From the NCBI GenBank assembly GCA_033675265.1, contig JAUJYZ010000532.1:248001-312000 (forward strand): a DNA stretch of 64,000 bases, read 5' to 3'. This stretch comes from Actinostola sp. cb2023. Its lineage: Eukaryota; Cnidaria; Anthozoa; Actiniaria; Actinostolidae. The position numbers were made by a program, and so were the translations under genes. The notes under the pieces are model-generated. The model was not told the origin of the DNA and did not search any database. It saw only the letters and a list, made by a program, of their open reading frames with translations. Below are positions 21,248-32,427 of the stretch, piece after piece. Numbering within the stretch: position 1 is the first letter of the stretch; the number at the start of each line of letters is the position of its first letter.

Positions 21248-21805
21248 AGGGGGACTAGTACGTAAATCGTTCAAAGTTTGATTTAGCTGAAACTTCACTG
21301 AAATATTCTCAAAGACCCATACAATCACTGGTTAATTTTTTTCTCAAAATTTCCAATGGGAAGTAATACATTTTTATGAATCTTTAGAGGTGCCAGTGAC
21401 GTCACTGACTCAACCCAAACAATAATCACGGCTTCGCTCCATACATTTCTTCATGTTTAATGTCTTGACTTATTTTATTTCTATGAAGCTAAGCGTTTGT
21501 GTGAAGGAGTTTTCTTACCTTGTATGTGTTTAGGATTGATTGTTTGAATAGTTTTCTTCAGTGCAGAGCTGTTATCTGAGCAAACCGTTCAGATATTTTG
21601 ATCACAAAATACAAAGAAATGTATGGAGCTGAGATTGGGTTGAGTCAGTGACGTCACTGGCACCTCTAAAGATTCATAAAAATGTATTACTTCCCATTGG
21701 AATTTTAGAGAAAAAAATTAACCAGTGATTGTATGGGTCTTTGAGATTATTTCAGTGAAGTTTCAGCTAAATCAAATTTTGAACGATTTACGTACTAGTC
21801 CCCCT
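21248..21805. mobile_element. TTAA-flanked MITE (piggyBac-type target), 558 bp
   Basis: The ends AGGGGGACTAGTACGTAAAT and its inverse are directly flanked by TTAA (21244-21247 and 21806-21809). Terminal inverted repeats extend about 190 bp, past AGAGGTGCCAGTGACGTCAC. The duplicate at about 52822 has a single TTAA and no element, an empty site. TTAA duplication is typical of piggyBac-type transposition (family knowledge). No transposase inside. Confidence 0.93.
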
Positions 21806-22217
21806 TTAAAAGACACTATATAAAATAAAAACAGAAACCGTAAAAGAAGACAAAAATAATTTAAAATAAACTTTACCGAAAAAAAAAACTTTAAAAAAGA
21901 ATGGGTCGACCGCACCGTGACTCGAACCCGCGCGCTACTTAGGATAATTTATGCAAAACACTAAAAATCGACCATACACCCAGACTTAAATGCTGAGTCA
22001 CCGTATGTTACGTATAGGACGAAGATTTCAGCCTCATCCGCGCTATCGGGTAGTACACAATCAGCGAAGTAGTCAAAGAGGGAGGGAACAGTCGTATCCT
22101 AGTCCTAAATGGCTGCCCCTTACCACATCAAGCTATCTGTACTTCCGATTGTTTTCGAGGGTCAATTTAGTAGTCTATCGTGTAACGGTTATTGTTATGG
22201 AAATTTCTTGACTAACG

Positions 22218-22276
22218 TAGCCCGCTGGAAATACGTTGGACCACGACGCCAGTGACCCCGGGATCGACTCTCCGTG
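22218..22276 (+). repeat. tRNA-derived SINE-like sequence
   Basis: TAGCCCGCTGG resembles a pol III A box and GGGATCGACTC a B box about 42 bp later. Between them, GTTGGACCACGACGCCAGTG reads like a tRNA anticodon region. There is no CCA-ready acceptor stem, so it is not a functional tRNA gene. A second copy lies at 53232-53291 within the duplication. Confidence 0.45.
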
Positions 22277-22789
22277 GACTGAACAACCTTTTTTAAATTA
22301 TCTTTTTTTTTTTGCCATTTTTATTTTCTTGTCATTTCTTTCGTTGTATGAATGACGAGATTAACATTGACATATTTCGATTTTTAAAGAACAAATAAAA
22401 TTATAATTACTCGGACACTTCCGGAGGAGTGGCCGAGTAATAAAATACGCTTTTTTTCCGTTGTACAGAATGCCAGGAATGTATGTTTGTTTCATGGTTT
22501 CGATTGGCTGAAAACGTGGCCGATTGGATCGTATCGGAACATAAAATTACTCCTAGGTTCGAAGACTGATTAGACTGCATGGGTCATCGTTAGAAGTGCT
22601 AACTCATCGTTCCACGACTACTGACTAGAAGTGCTGTGTAGAAGCTCGTGCTGTATCGAGAGAGAAGCAGTTGTGTTTAATATGCAGAAGAGAAATAATA
22701 TTGTATCGAAGAAGCATGTACTATGATTGACTGAAAATAGTGCTATTGAAGCCTTTGTAAACTTAAATATAGTTAACAAAAACAAACGC

Positions 22790-23940
22790 GCCTTCAATTT
22801 ACTATGCACAGGTAGCCCAAGCTCAGCATTTGTACTGAGTTAGACGCTCCTAGAGCGTTTACTCGGGCTTCTTATTGCTTTAATGCCGTGTAAATGATAC
22901 CGCCGCATTAGATAACAAAGGCTCTTGTGACGGTTGACGATTTTAGTTACATGGTTCAGTTAGGCAGTTTGAACGGTTCCTATAAAGTACAATTCTAAAC
23001 ATATCAGTAAACGTGAAGGAAAATTAACGACTAGAAAAATTACAAGATACTTTATACAAACTAGACGCTCTTCTAGCGTGTAGTCGGGCTTCTAAATGAA
23101 ATGTAACCTATTTGAACTAAATATAGATATATTATAGTGCGATTAAAACAGTGATTTGGTTGCTCGTCGTTGCGTGACTCGAGCTCGATAGAACTTGCTT
23201 TCCTTGCAATTTCAGTACTGCGATTTCACAAACTCAGCGAATCATGAACGGACAATGACATAGTTTATTTGTTACCATAAATATATCCATACAAATACAA
23301 ATACCGTATACATAAACTAGACATCGGAGAGTGATTAAACAATGTTTGGATGAAGTGTAAATATGGGTTTTTAAAACTCGACGGTTATCGGTCGGCTGAA
23401 AACCTCAGTTACAACTGTTCTCTTCACCGCCGGCTGCGTGTATCAACTCACTTCGTTCTAAGTTCTGAATTGATCTCTAAACCCTTTGCAGTACTAGTAT
23501 TGGATTGATAAATCCATATCTCTATGAATTATTGTGGTTATTTTGAAAACAAGACGACATAAACTTCCTCCAACAAGGTTTGTGAATTCAGACTCGACCA
23601 GTCTCGTATTGATAAATCATGTTGTTAGAGCCTTCGGTGATTATCTTAGCGGCCGACACAGGGCGCATGCGCTGTAGAACCCAGTATGCTTTTTGAGGTC
23701 AACGTCGACGACAAAGAACGCTTCTCAATTTTAGAGTCGGGTCTTCCACAGGAAGCCCGACTAATGAGAATGTATGGGAATTATTCAATGGTGGATTTTC
23801 AGCGTAAATATTGAATAAATATTATTGTAAGTTACTATGTGTCTTCAAGTAGTTCCTGCCGCAATGTCTGGAGCGAGTTTCAGAATTTTTCAGAATTGTT
23901 TCCCTCCCCTAACACTTCTTCTGTGTTATTATGAATGAAT
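22790..23940. other. Copy-1-specific segment with transposon-end fragments
   Basis: This segment has no counterpart in the duplicate. It contains ends of the GACGCTC family near 22838-22865 and 23064-23090, and AGGAAGCCCGACT at 23751-23763. No gene seen. Confidence 0.5.
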
Positions 23941-24281
23941 CAGTGACATGAAAGCCTTGAATGCCATGAAAGCCAAAGTTATAAATTACGACCAACATGT
24001 AATGAATGAAAGCCTTTATTATACAAACTTGAAGTTAAACTGTTGTATATTTATGAACTACAATCCTGAAAGTGAAAGCAACCCACGATGTTTACCGACG
24101 AAAGCCGGAAGTTCAGTGCCGGGCCGGAGTTATTATATATATCTAACAACATGAAGGTGAAGTGGACTTTACTTTGCATTATTTGTGTCATGATTGTTAG
24201 TATTGTTATCATACACGTTTATGCTTGCTATTGCTGTGCTATATTTGAGAAAGCAAGGTATTATTTACAAGGATACAAAAT

Positions 24282-24484
24282 CAATAGACCTGAGTTTAGC
24301 TTGTATGCAAATTGCCCATTTCAGATCATGTGATGTAAACATTGATATTCTCTGGAGAATTGTTCCTTTATATTTCTGAAATTTATTCGTTCATATTGAA
24401 AGGACTAATTCTCCAGAGAACACCATGTTTACATCACATGATCTGAAATGGGCAATTTACATACGAAGCTAAAGAGGTCTATTG
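24282..24484. mobile_element. Short hairpin MITE
   Basis: Two arms of about 95 bp, from CAATAGACCT through GCCCATTTCAGATCATGTGA to ATTCTC(T)GGAGAAT, mirror each other around about 24385. The open frames across it are incidental. Confidence 0.85.
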
Positions 24485-24816
24485 CATCATCAAGTGACTG
24501 TTCAAAGCATGAATACATGTATTTGGTAATGAGTTGTACTCTACCTTATCAAGATTATGTCATCAGTCTTAATTATGCTAACAGAATTACCCACAATGAT
24601 AACAGTATGACTGTATTTATCAACTTCAGTACAGTGAAAGTTATACAGGAAGATTGAATCACGGCCATATATTGACCCAGTACAGTCCTCCTATATTATT
24701 TCCATAATTATATCAAGTGGTCCATATATGGCCCATATATAGTTCCCCGCACATTTAACCCATACTAAACGTTTGGTGTGGGTTCTTTGGCCTGTTTGGT
24801 TTTAAATCGATAGGGA

Positions 24817-25668
24817 TTATTCTTGTCCTATGATCTTCATGATCACGTCAGTGAGAAACTCCCAGTTTTGTTCTGCTATATCTTTGTTTTCTTCAAACAA
24901 CGAGCGGAAGTCCTTCTTTGTGACATCCCCATTCTCAATAACATTCTTGATGCGGCATAAGTCCTTCCAAATGACACCCCCATCCCCATTCTTAATAACA
25001 TTATTGATGAAGTCAAGCACTGATCCTCCCTCTGCTCTAGCTTTATCAATTACGATGGCAATACTTGCGAAACCCGCGGTCTTGATTACAATTTCTAGTG
25101 CTACTTTTCCTAGGTCTGCTCCTCTTTTACGAACAACACCACCCATGACAATATCTTTTAGCTGGACATTCTTGGTAACTTGTACTGGCTTTGTATCCAT
25201 ACTAGCAGCAATTTTTTGTCGAATGCTTGTGGCTGTTGTTCCGTCTTGTTTGTAAGCCAATGTCTCGAACAAACAATTGCCAGGAACTTTATTTTCAATG
25301 GATATTTTATTTCCTGTACTGCTATCAAATGGGCTGTAGTGCTTTTCCTTGGGGTCGTAGTGGACAAGGATCTCATGTGATGCCTTATCAGAGCCATAGA
25401 ACATGGGTCGCCCCTCGTCGGTATGAACCACAACACGGGTGTCTTCCCTGTCATGAACAAACACATGGATCTCAGTGGTTCCTCCATCAGCGCCTGCACG
25501 AATGCTTTTAGCGCGAGCCATAGCACCGCTTTTGACTTGCTTTTTAAGTTGATGACGTTCAGCCATATGACCAACAGCAGCCATTGCAGCACCCATGGCC
25601 GCACCCTGGGCAGCAGCTTGTCCAACTCCCCTGGATAAATTACAGGCTGCACCAAGGAACTTTCTCAT
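24817..25668 (-). CDS. OTU-like (cysteine-box) protein, 5'-truncated by the GACTG array
   Basis: A continuous 283-codon frame ends at TAA after MKIIGQE. Features in order: a Gly/Ala-rich GxxxG stretch (about 13-35), a basic linker (38-58), HYDPKEKHYSPF (103-114), and VPGNCLFETLAY (128-139). The last, with its lead-in KISIEN, resembles the catalytic-cysteine box of OTU-type deubiquitinases and their orphan relatives (C132). No convincing partner His/Asn is visible, so activity is doubtful. The C-terminal module (VIKNGD, WKDLCRIKNVIENG, KKDFRSLFEENKDIAEQ) is also found at the N-terminal side of the paralogue, indicating repeated modules. The reading frame continues upstream as PENLTPQCKSE before entering the array, exactly as in the paralogue, so the M at 25668 is probably internal and the true 5' part is missing. 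Confidence 0.6.
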   Translation of the reverse strand: MRKFLGAACNLSRGVGQAAAQGAAMGAAMAAVGHMAERHQLKKQVKSGAMARAKSIRAGADGGTTEIHVFVHDREDTRVVVHTDEGRPMFYGSDKASHEILVHYDPKEKHYSPFDSSTGNKISIENKVPGNCLFETLAYKQDGTTATSIRQKIAASMDTKPVQVTKNVQLKDIVMGGVVRKRGADLGKVALEIVIKTAGFASIAIVIDKARAEGGSVLDFINNVIKNGDGGVIWKDLCRIKNVIENGDVTKKDFRSLFEENKDIAEQNWEFLTDVIMKIIGQE

Positions 25669-25696
25669 CTCGCTCTTGCACTGGGGTGTCAGATTT

Positions 25697-28600
25697 TCTG
25701 GACTGGACTGGACTGGACTGGACTGGACTGGACTGGACTGGACTGGACTGGACTGGACTGGACTGGACTGGACTGGACTGGACTGGACTGGACTGGACTG
25801 GACTGGACTGGACTGGACTGGACTGGACTGGACTGGACTGGACTGGACTGGACTGGACTGGACTGGACTGGACTGGACTGGACTGGACTGGACTGGACTG
25901 GACTGGACTGGACTGGACTGGACTGGACTGGACTGGACTGGACTGGACTGGACTGGACTGGACTGGACTGGACTGGACTGGACTGGACTGGACTGGACTG
26001 GACTGGACTGGACTGGACTGGACTGGGACTGGACTGGACTGGACTGGACTGGACTGGACTGGACTGGACTGGACTGGACTGGACTGGACTGGACTGGACT
26101 GGACTGGACTGGACTGGACTGGACTGGACTGGACTGGACTGGACTGGACTGGACTGGACTGGACTGGACTGGACTGGACTGGACTGGACTGGACTGGACT
26201 GGACTGGACTGGACTGGACTGGACTGGACTGGACTGGACTGGACTGGACTGGACTGGACTGGACTGGACTGGACTGGACTGGACTGGACTGGACTGGACT
26301 GGACTGGACTGGACTGGACTGGACTGGACTGGACTGGACTGGACTGGACTGGACTGGACTGGACTGGACTGGACTGACTGGACTGGACTGGACTGGACTG
26401 GACTGGACTGGACTGGACTGGACTGGACTGGACTGGACTGGACTGGACTGGACTGGACTGGACTGGACTGGACTGGACTGGACTGGACTGGACTGGACTG
26501 GACTGGACTGGACTGGACTGGACTGGACTGGGACTGGACTGGACTGGACTGGACTGGACTGGACTGGACTGGACTGGACTGGACTGGACTGGACTGGACT
26601 GGACTGGACTGGACTGGACTGGACTGGACTGGACTGGACTGGACTGGACTGGACTGGACTGGACTGGACTGGACTGGACTGGACTGGACTGGACTGGACT
26701 GGACTGGACTGGACTGGACTGGACTGGACTGGACTGGACTGGACTGGACTGGACTGGACTGGACTGGACTGGACTGGACTGGACTGGACTGGACTGGACT
26801 GGACTGGACTGGACTGGACTGGACTGGACTGGACTGGACTGGACTGGACTGGACTGGACTGGACTGGACTGGACTGGACTGGACTGGACTGGACTGGACT
26901 GGACTGGACTGGACTGGACTGGACTGGACTGGACTGGACTGGACTGGACTGGACTGGACTGGGACTGGACTGGACTGGACTGGACTGGACTGGACTGGAC
27001 TGGACTGGACTGGACTGGACTGGACTGGACTGGACTGGACTGGGGACTGGACTGGACTGGACTGGACTGGACTGGACTGGACTGGACTGGACTGGACTGG
27101 ACTGGACTGGACTGGACTGGACTGGACTGGACTGGACTGGACTGGACTGGACTGGACTGGACTGGACTGGACTGGACTGGACTGGACTGGACTGGACTGG
27201 ACTGGACTGGACTGGACTGGACTGGACTGGACTGGACTGGACTGGACTGGACTGGACTGGACTGACTGGACTGGACTGGACTGGACTGGACTGGACTGGA
27301 CTGGACTGGACTGGACTGGACTGGACTGGACTGGACTGGACTGGACTGGACTGGACTGGACTGGACTGGACTGGACTGGACTGGACTGGACTGGACTGGA
27401 CTGGACTGGACTGGACTGGACTGGACTGGACTGGACTGGACTGGACTGGACTGGACTGGACTGGACTGGACTGGACTGGACTGGACTGGACTGGACTGGA
27501 CTGGACTGGACTGGACTGGACTGGACTGGACTGGACTGGACTGGACTGGACTGGACTGGACTGGACTGGACTGGACTGGACTGGACTGGACTGGACTGGA
27601 CTGGACTGGACTGGACTGGACTGGACTGGACTGGACTGGACTGGACTGGACTGGACTGGACTGGACTGGACTGGACTGGACTGGACTGGACTGGACTGGA
27701 CTGGACTGGACTGGACTGGACTGGACTGGACTGGACTGGACTGGACTGGACTGGACTGGACTGGACTGGACTGGACTGGACTGGACTGGACTGGACTGGA
27801 CTGGACTGGACTGGACTGGACTGGACTGGACTGGACTGGACTGGACTGGACTGGACTGGACTGGACTGGACTGGACTGGACTGGACTGGACTGGACTGGA
27901 CTGGACTGGACTGGACTGGACTGGACTGGACTGGACTGGACTGGACTGGACTGGACTGGACTGGACTGGACTGGACTGGACTGGACTGGACTGGACTGGA
28001 CTGGACTGGACTGGACTGGACTGGACTGGACTGGACTGGACTGGACTGGACTGGACTGGACTGGACTGGACTGGACTGGACTGGACTGGACTGGACTGGA
28101 CTGGACTGGACTGGACTGGACTGGACTGGACTGGACTGGACTGGACTGGACTGGACTGGACTGGACTGGACTGGACTGGACTGGACTGGACTGGACTGGA
28201 CTGGACTGGACTGGACTGGACTGGACTGGACTGGACTGGACTGGACTGGACTGGACTGGACTGGACTGGACTGGACTGGACTGGACTGGACTGGACTGGA
28301 CTGGACTGGACTGGACTGGACTGGACTGGACTGGACTGGACTGGACTGGACTGGACTGGACTGGACTGGACTGGACTGGACTGGACTGGACTGGACTGGA
28401 CTGGACTGGGACTGGACTGGACTGGACTGGACTGGACTGGACTGGACTGGACTGGACTGGACTGGACTGGACTGGACTGGACTGGACTGGACTGGACTGG
28501 ACTGGACTGGACTGGACTGGACTGGACTGGACTGGACTGGACTGGACTGGACTGGACTGGACTGGACTGGACTGGACTGGACTGGACTGGACTGGACTGG

Positions 28601-31600
28601 ACTGGACTGGACTGGACTGGACTGGACTGGACTGGACTGGACTGGACTGGACTGGACTGGACTGGACTGGACTGGACTGGACTGGACTGGACTGGACTGG
28701 ACTGGACTGGACTGGACTGGACTGGACTGGACTGGACTGGACTGGACTGGACTGGGACTGGACTGGACTGGACTGGACTGGACTGGACTGGACTGGACTG
28801 GACTGGACTGGACTGGACTGGACTGGACTGGACTGGACTGGACTGGACTGGACTGGACTGGACTGACTGGACTGGACTGGACTGGACTGGACTGGACTGG
28901 ACTGGACTGGACTGGACTGGACTGGACTGGACTGGACTGGACTGGACTGGACTGGACTGGACTGGACTGGACTGGACTGGACTGGACTGGACTGGACTGG
29001 ACTGGACTGGACTGGACTGGACTGGACTGGACTGGACTGGACTGGACTGGACTGGACTGGACTGGACTGGACTGGACTGGACTGGACTGGACTGGACTGG
29101 ACTGGACTGGACTGGACTGGACTGGACTGGACTGGACTGGACTGGACTGGACTGGACTGGACTGGACTGGACTGGACTGGACTGGACTGGACTGGACTGG
29201 ACTGGACTGGACTGGACTGGACTGGACTGGACTGGACTGGACTGGACTGGACTGGACTGGACTGGACTGGACTGGACTGACTGGACTGGACTGGACTGGA
29301 CTGGACTGGACTGGACTGGACTGGACTGGACTGGACTGGACTGGACTGGACTGGACTGGACTGGACTGGACTGGACTGGACTGGACTGGACTGGACTGGA
29401 CTGGACTGGACTGGACTGGACTGGACTGGACTGGACTGGACTGGACTGGACTGGACTGGACTGGACTGGACTGGACTGGACTGGACTGGACTGGACTGGA
29501 CTGGACTGGACTGGACTGGACTGGACTGACTGGACTGGACTGGACTGGACTGGACTGGACTGGACTGGACTGGACTGGACTGGACTGGACTGGACTGGAC
29601 TGGACTGGACTGGACTGGACTGGACTGGACTGGACTGGACTGGACTGGACTGGACTGGACTGGACTGGACTGGACTGGACTGGACTGGACTGGACTGGAC
29701 TGGACTGGACTGGACTGGACTGGACTGGACTGGACTGGACTGGACTGGACTGGACTGGACTGGACTGGACTGGACTGGACTGGACTGGACTGGACTGGAC
29801 TGGACTGGACTGGACTGGACTGGACTGGACTGGACTGGACTGGACTGGACTGGACTGGACTGGACTGGACTGGACTGGACTGGACTGGACTGGACTGGAC
29901 TGGACTGGACTGGACTGGACTGGACTGGACTGGACTGGACTGGACTGGACTGGACTGGACTGGACTGGACTGGACTGGACTGGACTGGACTGGACTGGAC
30001 TGGACTGGACTGGACTGGACTGGACTGGACTGGACTGGACTGGACTGGACTGGACTGGACTGGACTGGGACTGGACTGGACTGGACTGGACTGGACTGGA
30101 CTGGACTGGACTGGACTGGACTGGACTGGACTGGACTGGACTGGACTGGACTGGACTGGGACTGGACTGGACTGGACTGGACTGGACTGGACTGGACTGG
30201 ACTGGACTGGACTGGACTGGACTGGACTGGACTGGACTGGACTGGACTGGACTGGACTGGACTGGACTGGACTGGACTGGACTGGACTGGACTGGACTGG
30301 ACTGGACTGGACTGGACTGGACTGGACTGGACTGGACTGGACTGGACTGGACTGGACTGGACTGGACTGGGACTGGACTGGACTGGACTGGACTGGACTG
30401 GACTGGACTGGACTGGACTGGACTGGACTGGACTGGACTGGACTGGACTGGACTGGACTGGACTGGACTGGGACTGGACTGGACTGACTGGACTGGACTG
30501 GACTGACTGGACTGGACTGGACTGGACTGGACTGGACTGGACTGGACTGGACTGGACTGGACTGGACTGGACTGGACTGGACTGGACTGGACTGGACTGG
30601 ACTGGACTGGACTGGACTGGACTGGACTGGACTGGACTGGACTGGACTGGACTGGACTGGACTGGACTGGACTGGACTGGACTGGACTGGACTGGACTGG
30701 ACTGGACTGGACTGGACTGGACTGGACTGGACTGGACTGGACTGGACTGGACTGGACTGGACTGGACTGGACTGGACTGGACTGGACTGGACTGGACTGG
30801 ACTGGACTGGACTGGACTGGACTGGACTGGACTGGACTGGACTGGGACTGGACTGGACTGGACTGGACTGACTGACTGGACTGGACTGGACTGGACTGGA
30901 CTGGACTGGACTGGACTGGACTGGACTGGACTGGACTGGACTGGACTGGACTGGACTGGACTGGACTGGACTGGACTGGACTGGACTGGACTGGACTGGA
31001 CTGGACTGGACTGGACTGGACTGGACTGGACTGGACTGGACTGGACTGGACTGGACTGGACTGGACTGGACTGGACTGGACTGGACTGGACTGGACTGGA
31101 CTGGACTGGACTGGACTGGACTGGACTGGACTGGACTGGACTGGACTGGACTGGACTGGACTGGACTGGACTGGACTGGACTGGACTGGACTGGACTGGA
31201 CTGGACTGGACTGGACTGGACTGGACTGGACTGGACTGGACTGGACTGGACTGGACTGGACTGGACTGGACTGGACTGGACTGGACTGGACTGGACTGGA
31301 CTGGACTGGACTGGACTGGACTGGACTGGACTGGACTGGACTGGACTGGACTGGACTGGACTGGACTGGACTGGACTGGACTGGACTGGACTGGACTGGA
31401 CTGGACTGGACTGGACTGGACTGGACTGGACTGGACTGGACTGGACTGGACTGGACTGGACTGGACTGGACTGGACTGGACTGGACTGGACTGGACTGGA
31501 CTGGACTGGACTGGACTGGACTGGACTGGACTGGACTGGACTGGACTGGACTGGACTGGACTGGACTGGACTGGACTGGACTGGACTGGACTGGACTGGA

Positions 31601-32427
31601 CTGGACTGGACTGGACTGGACTGACTGACTGGACTGGACTGGACTGGACTGGACTGGACTGGACTGGACTGGACTGGACTGGACTGGACTGGACTGGACT
31701 GGACTGGACTGGACTGGACTGGACTGGACTGGACTGGACTGGACTGGACTGGGACTGGACTGGACTGGACTGGACTGGACTGGACTGGACTGGACTGGAC
31801 TGGACTGGACTGGACTGGACTGGACTGGACTGGACTGGACTGGACTGGACTGGACTGGACTGGACTGGACTGGACTGGACTGGACTGGACTGGACTGGAC
31901 TGGACTGGACTGGACTGGACTGGACTGGACTGGACTGGACTGGACTGGACTGGACTGGACTGGACTGGACTGGACTGGACTGGACTGGACTGGACTGGAC
32001 TGGACTGGACTGGACTGGACTGGACTGGACTGGACTGGACTGGACTGGACTGGACTGGACTGGACTGGACTGGACTGGACTGGACTGGACTGGACTGGAC
32101 TGGACTGGACTGGACTGGACTGGACTGGACTGGACTGGACTGGACTGGACTGGACTGGACTGGACTGGACTGGACTGGACTGGACTGGACTGGACTGGAC
32201 TGGACTGGACTGGACTGGACTGGACTGGACTGGACTGGACTGGACTGGACTGGACTGGACTGGACTGGACTGGACTGGACTGGACTGGACTGGACTGGAC
32301 TGGACTGGACTGGACTGGACTGGACTGGACTGGACTGGACTGGACTGGACTGGGACTGGACTGGACTGGACTGGACTGGACTGGACTGGACTGGACTGGA
32401 CTGGACTGGACTGGACTGGACTGGACT
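25697..32427. repeat. (GACTG)n pentanucleotide mega-array, about 1,340 copies
   Basis: An almost pure array of GACTG (CAGTC on the other strand) spans 6.73 kb. Rare one-base gains or losses (GACTGGGACTGG, GACTGACTGG) occur in roughly two dozen places; one near 27040 has two extra Gs. No base substitution was noticed. On the minus strand T is always followed by C, so no stop can occur, producing an apparent 2,268-codon frame (PVQSS)n. The plus strand gives (LDWTG)n for 1,640 codons until a one-base loss creates TGA. These are artefacts of composition. The left edge interrupts the OTU-like gene; the right edge abuts an inverted-repeat element. Confidence 0.97.

Larger units (their letters stand above)
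20576..25701 (+). repeat. Segmental duplication, copy 1
   Basis: Starting at GGTTGATTTTCAAA this block matches 52147-58298 in the same orientation, through the AKNA start and promoter, a tRNA-like element and the C-terminal half of the OTU-like gene, to ATTTTCTGG. Copy 1 alone holds the TTAA-flanked element (21248-21805), the 22790-23940 segment and probably the hairpin at 24282-24484. Similarity ends exactly where the GACTG array begins. Confidence 0.92.

Noticed and set aside
21905..21990. tRNA gene on the minus strand (GGTTCGAGTCAC)
   Set aside because: A B-box-like phrase is present, but no A box at the proper distance, no T-stem pairing and no cloverleaf.
25697..32427. GACTG array as a telomere or interstitial telomeric tract
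   Set aside because: Animal telomere repeats are TTAGGG-like; GACTG does not match any known telomere template, and the array is embedded between unique sequences.
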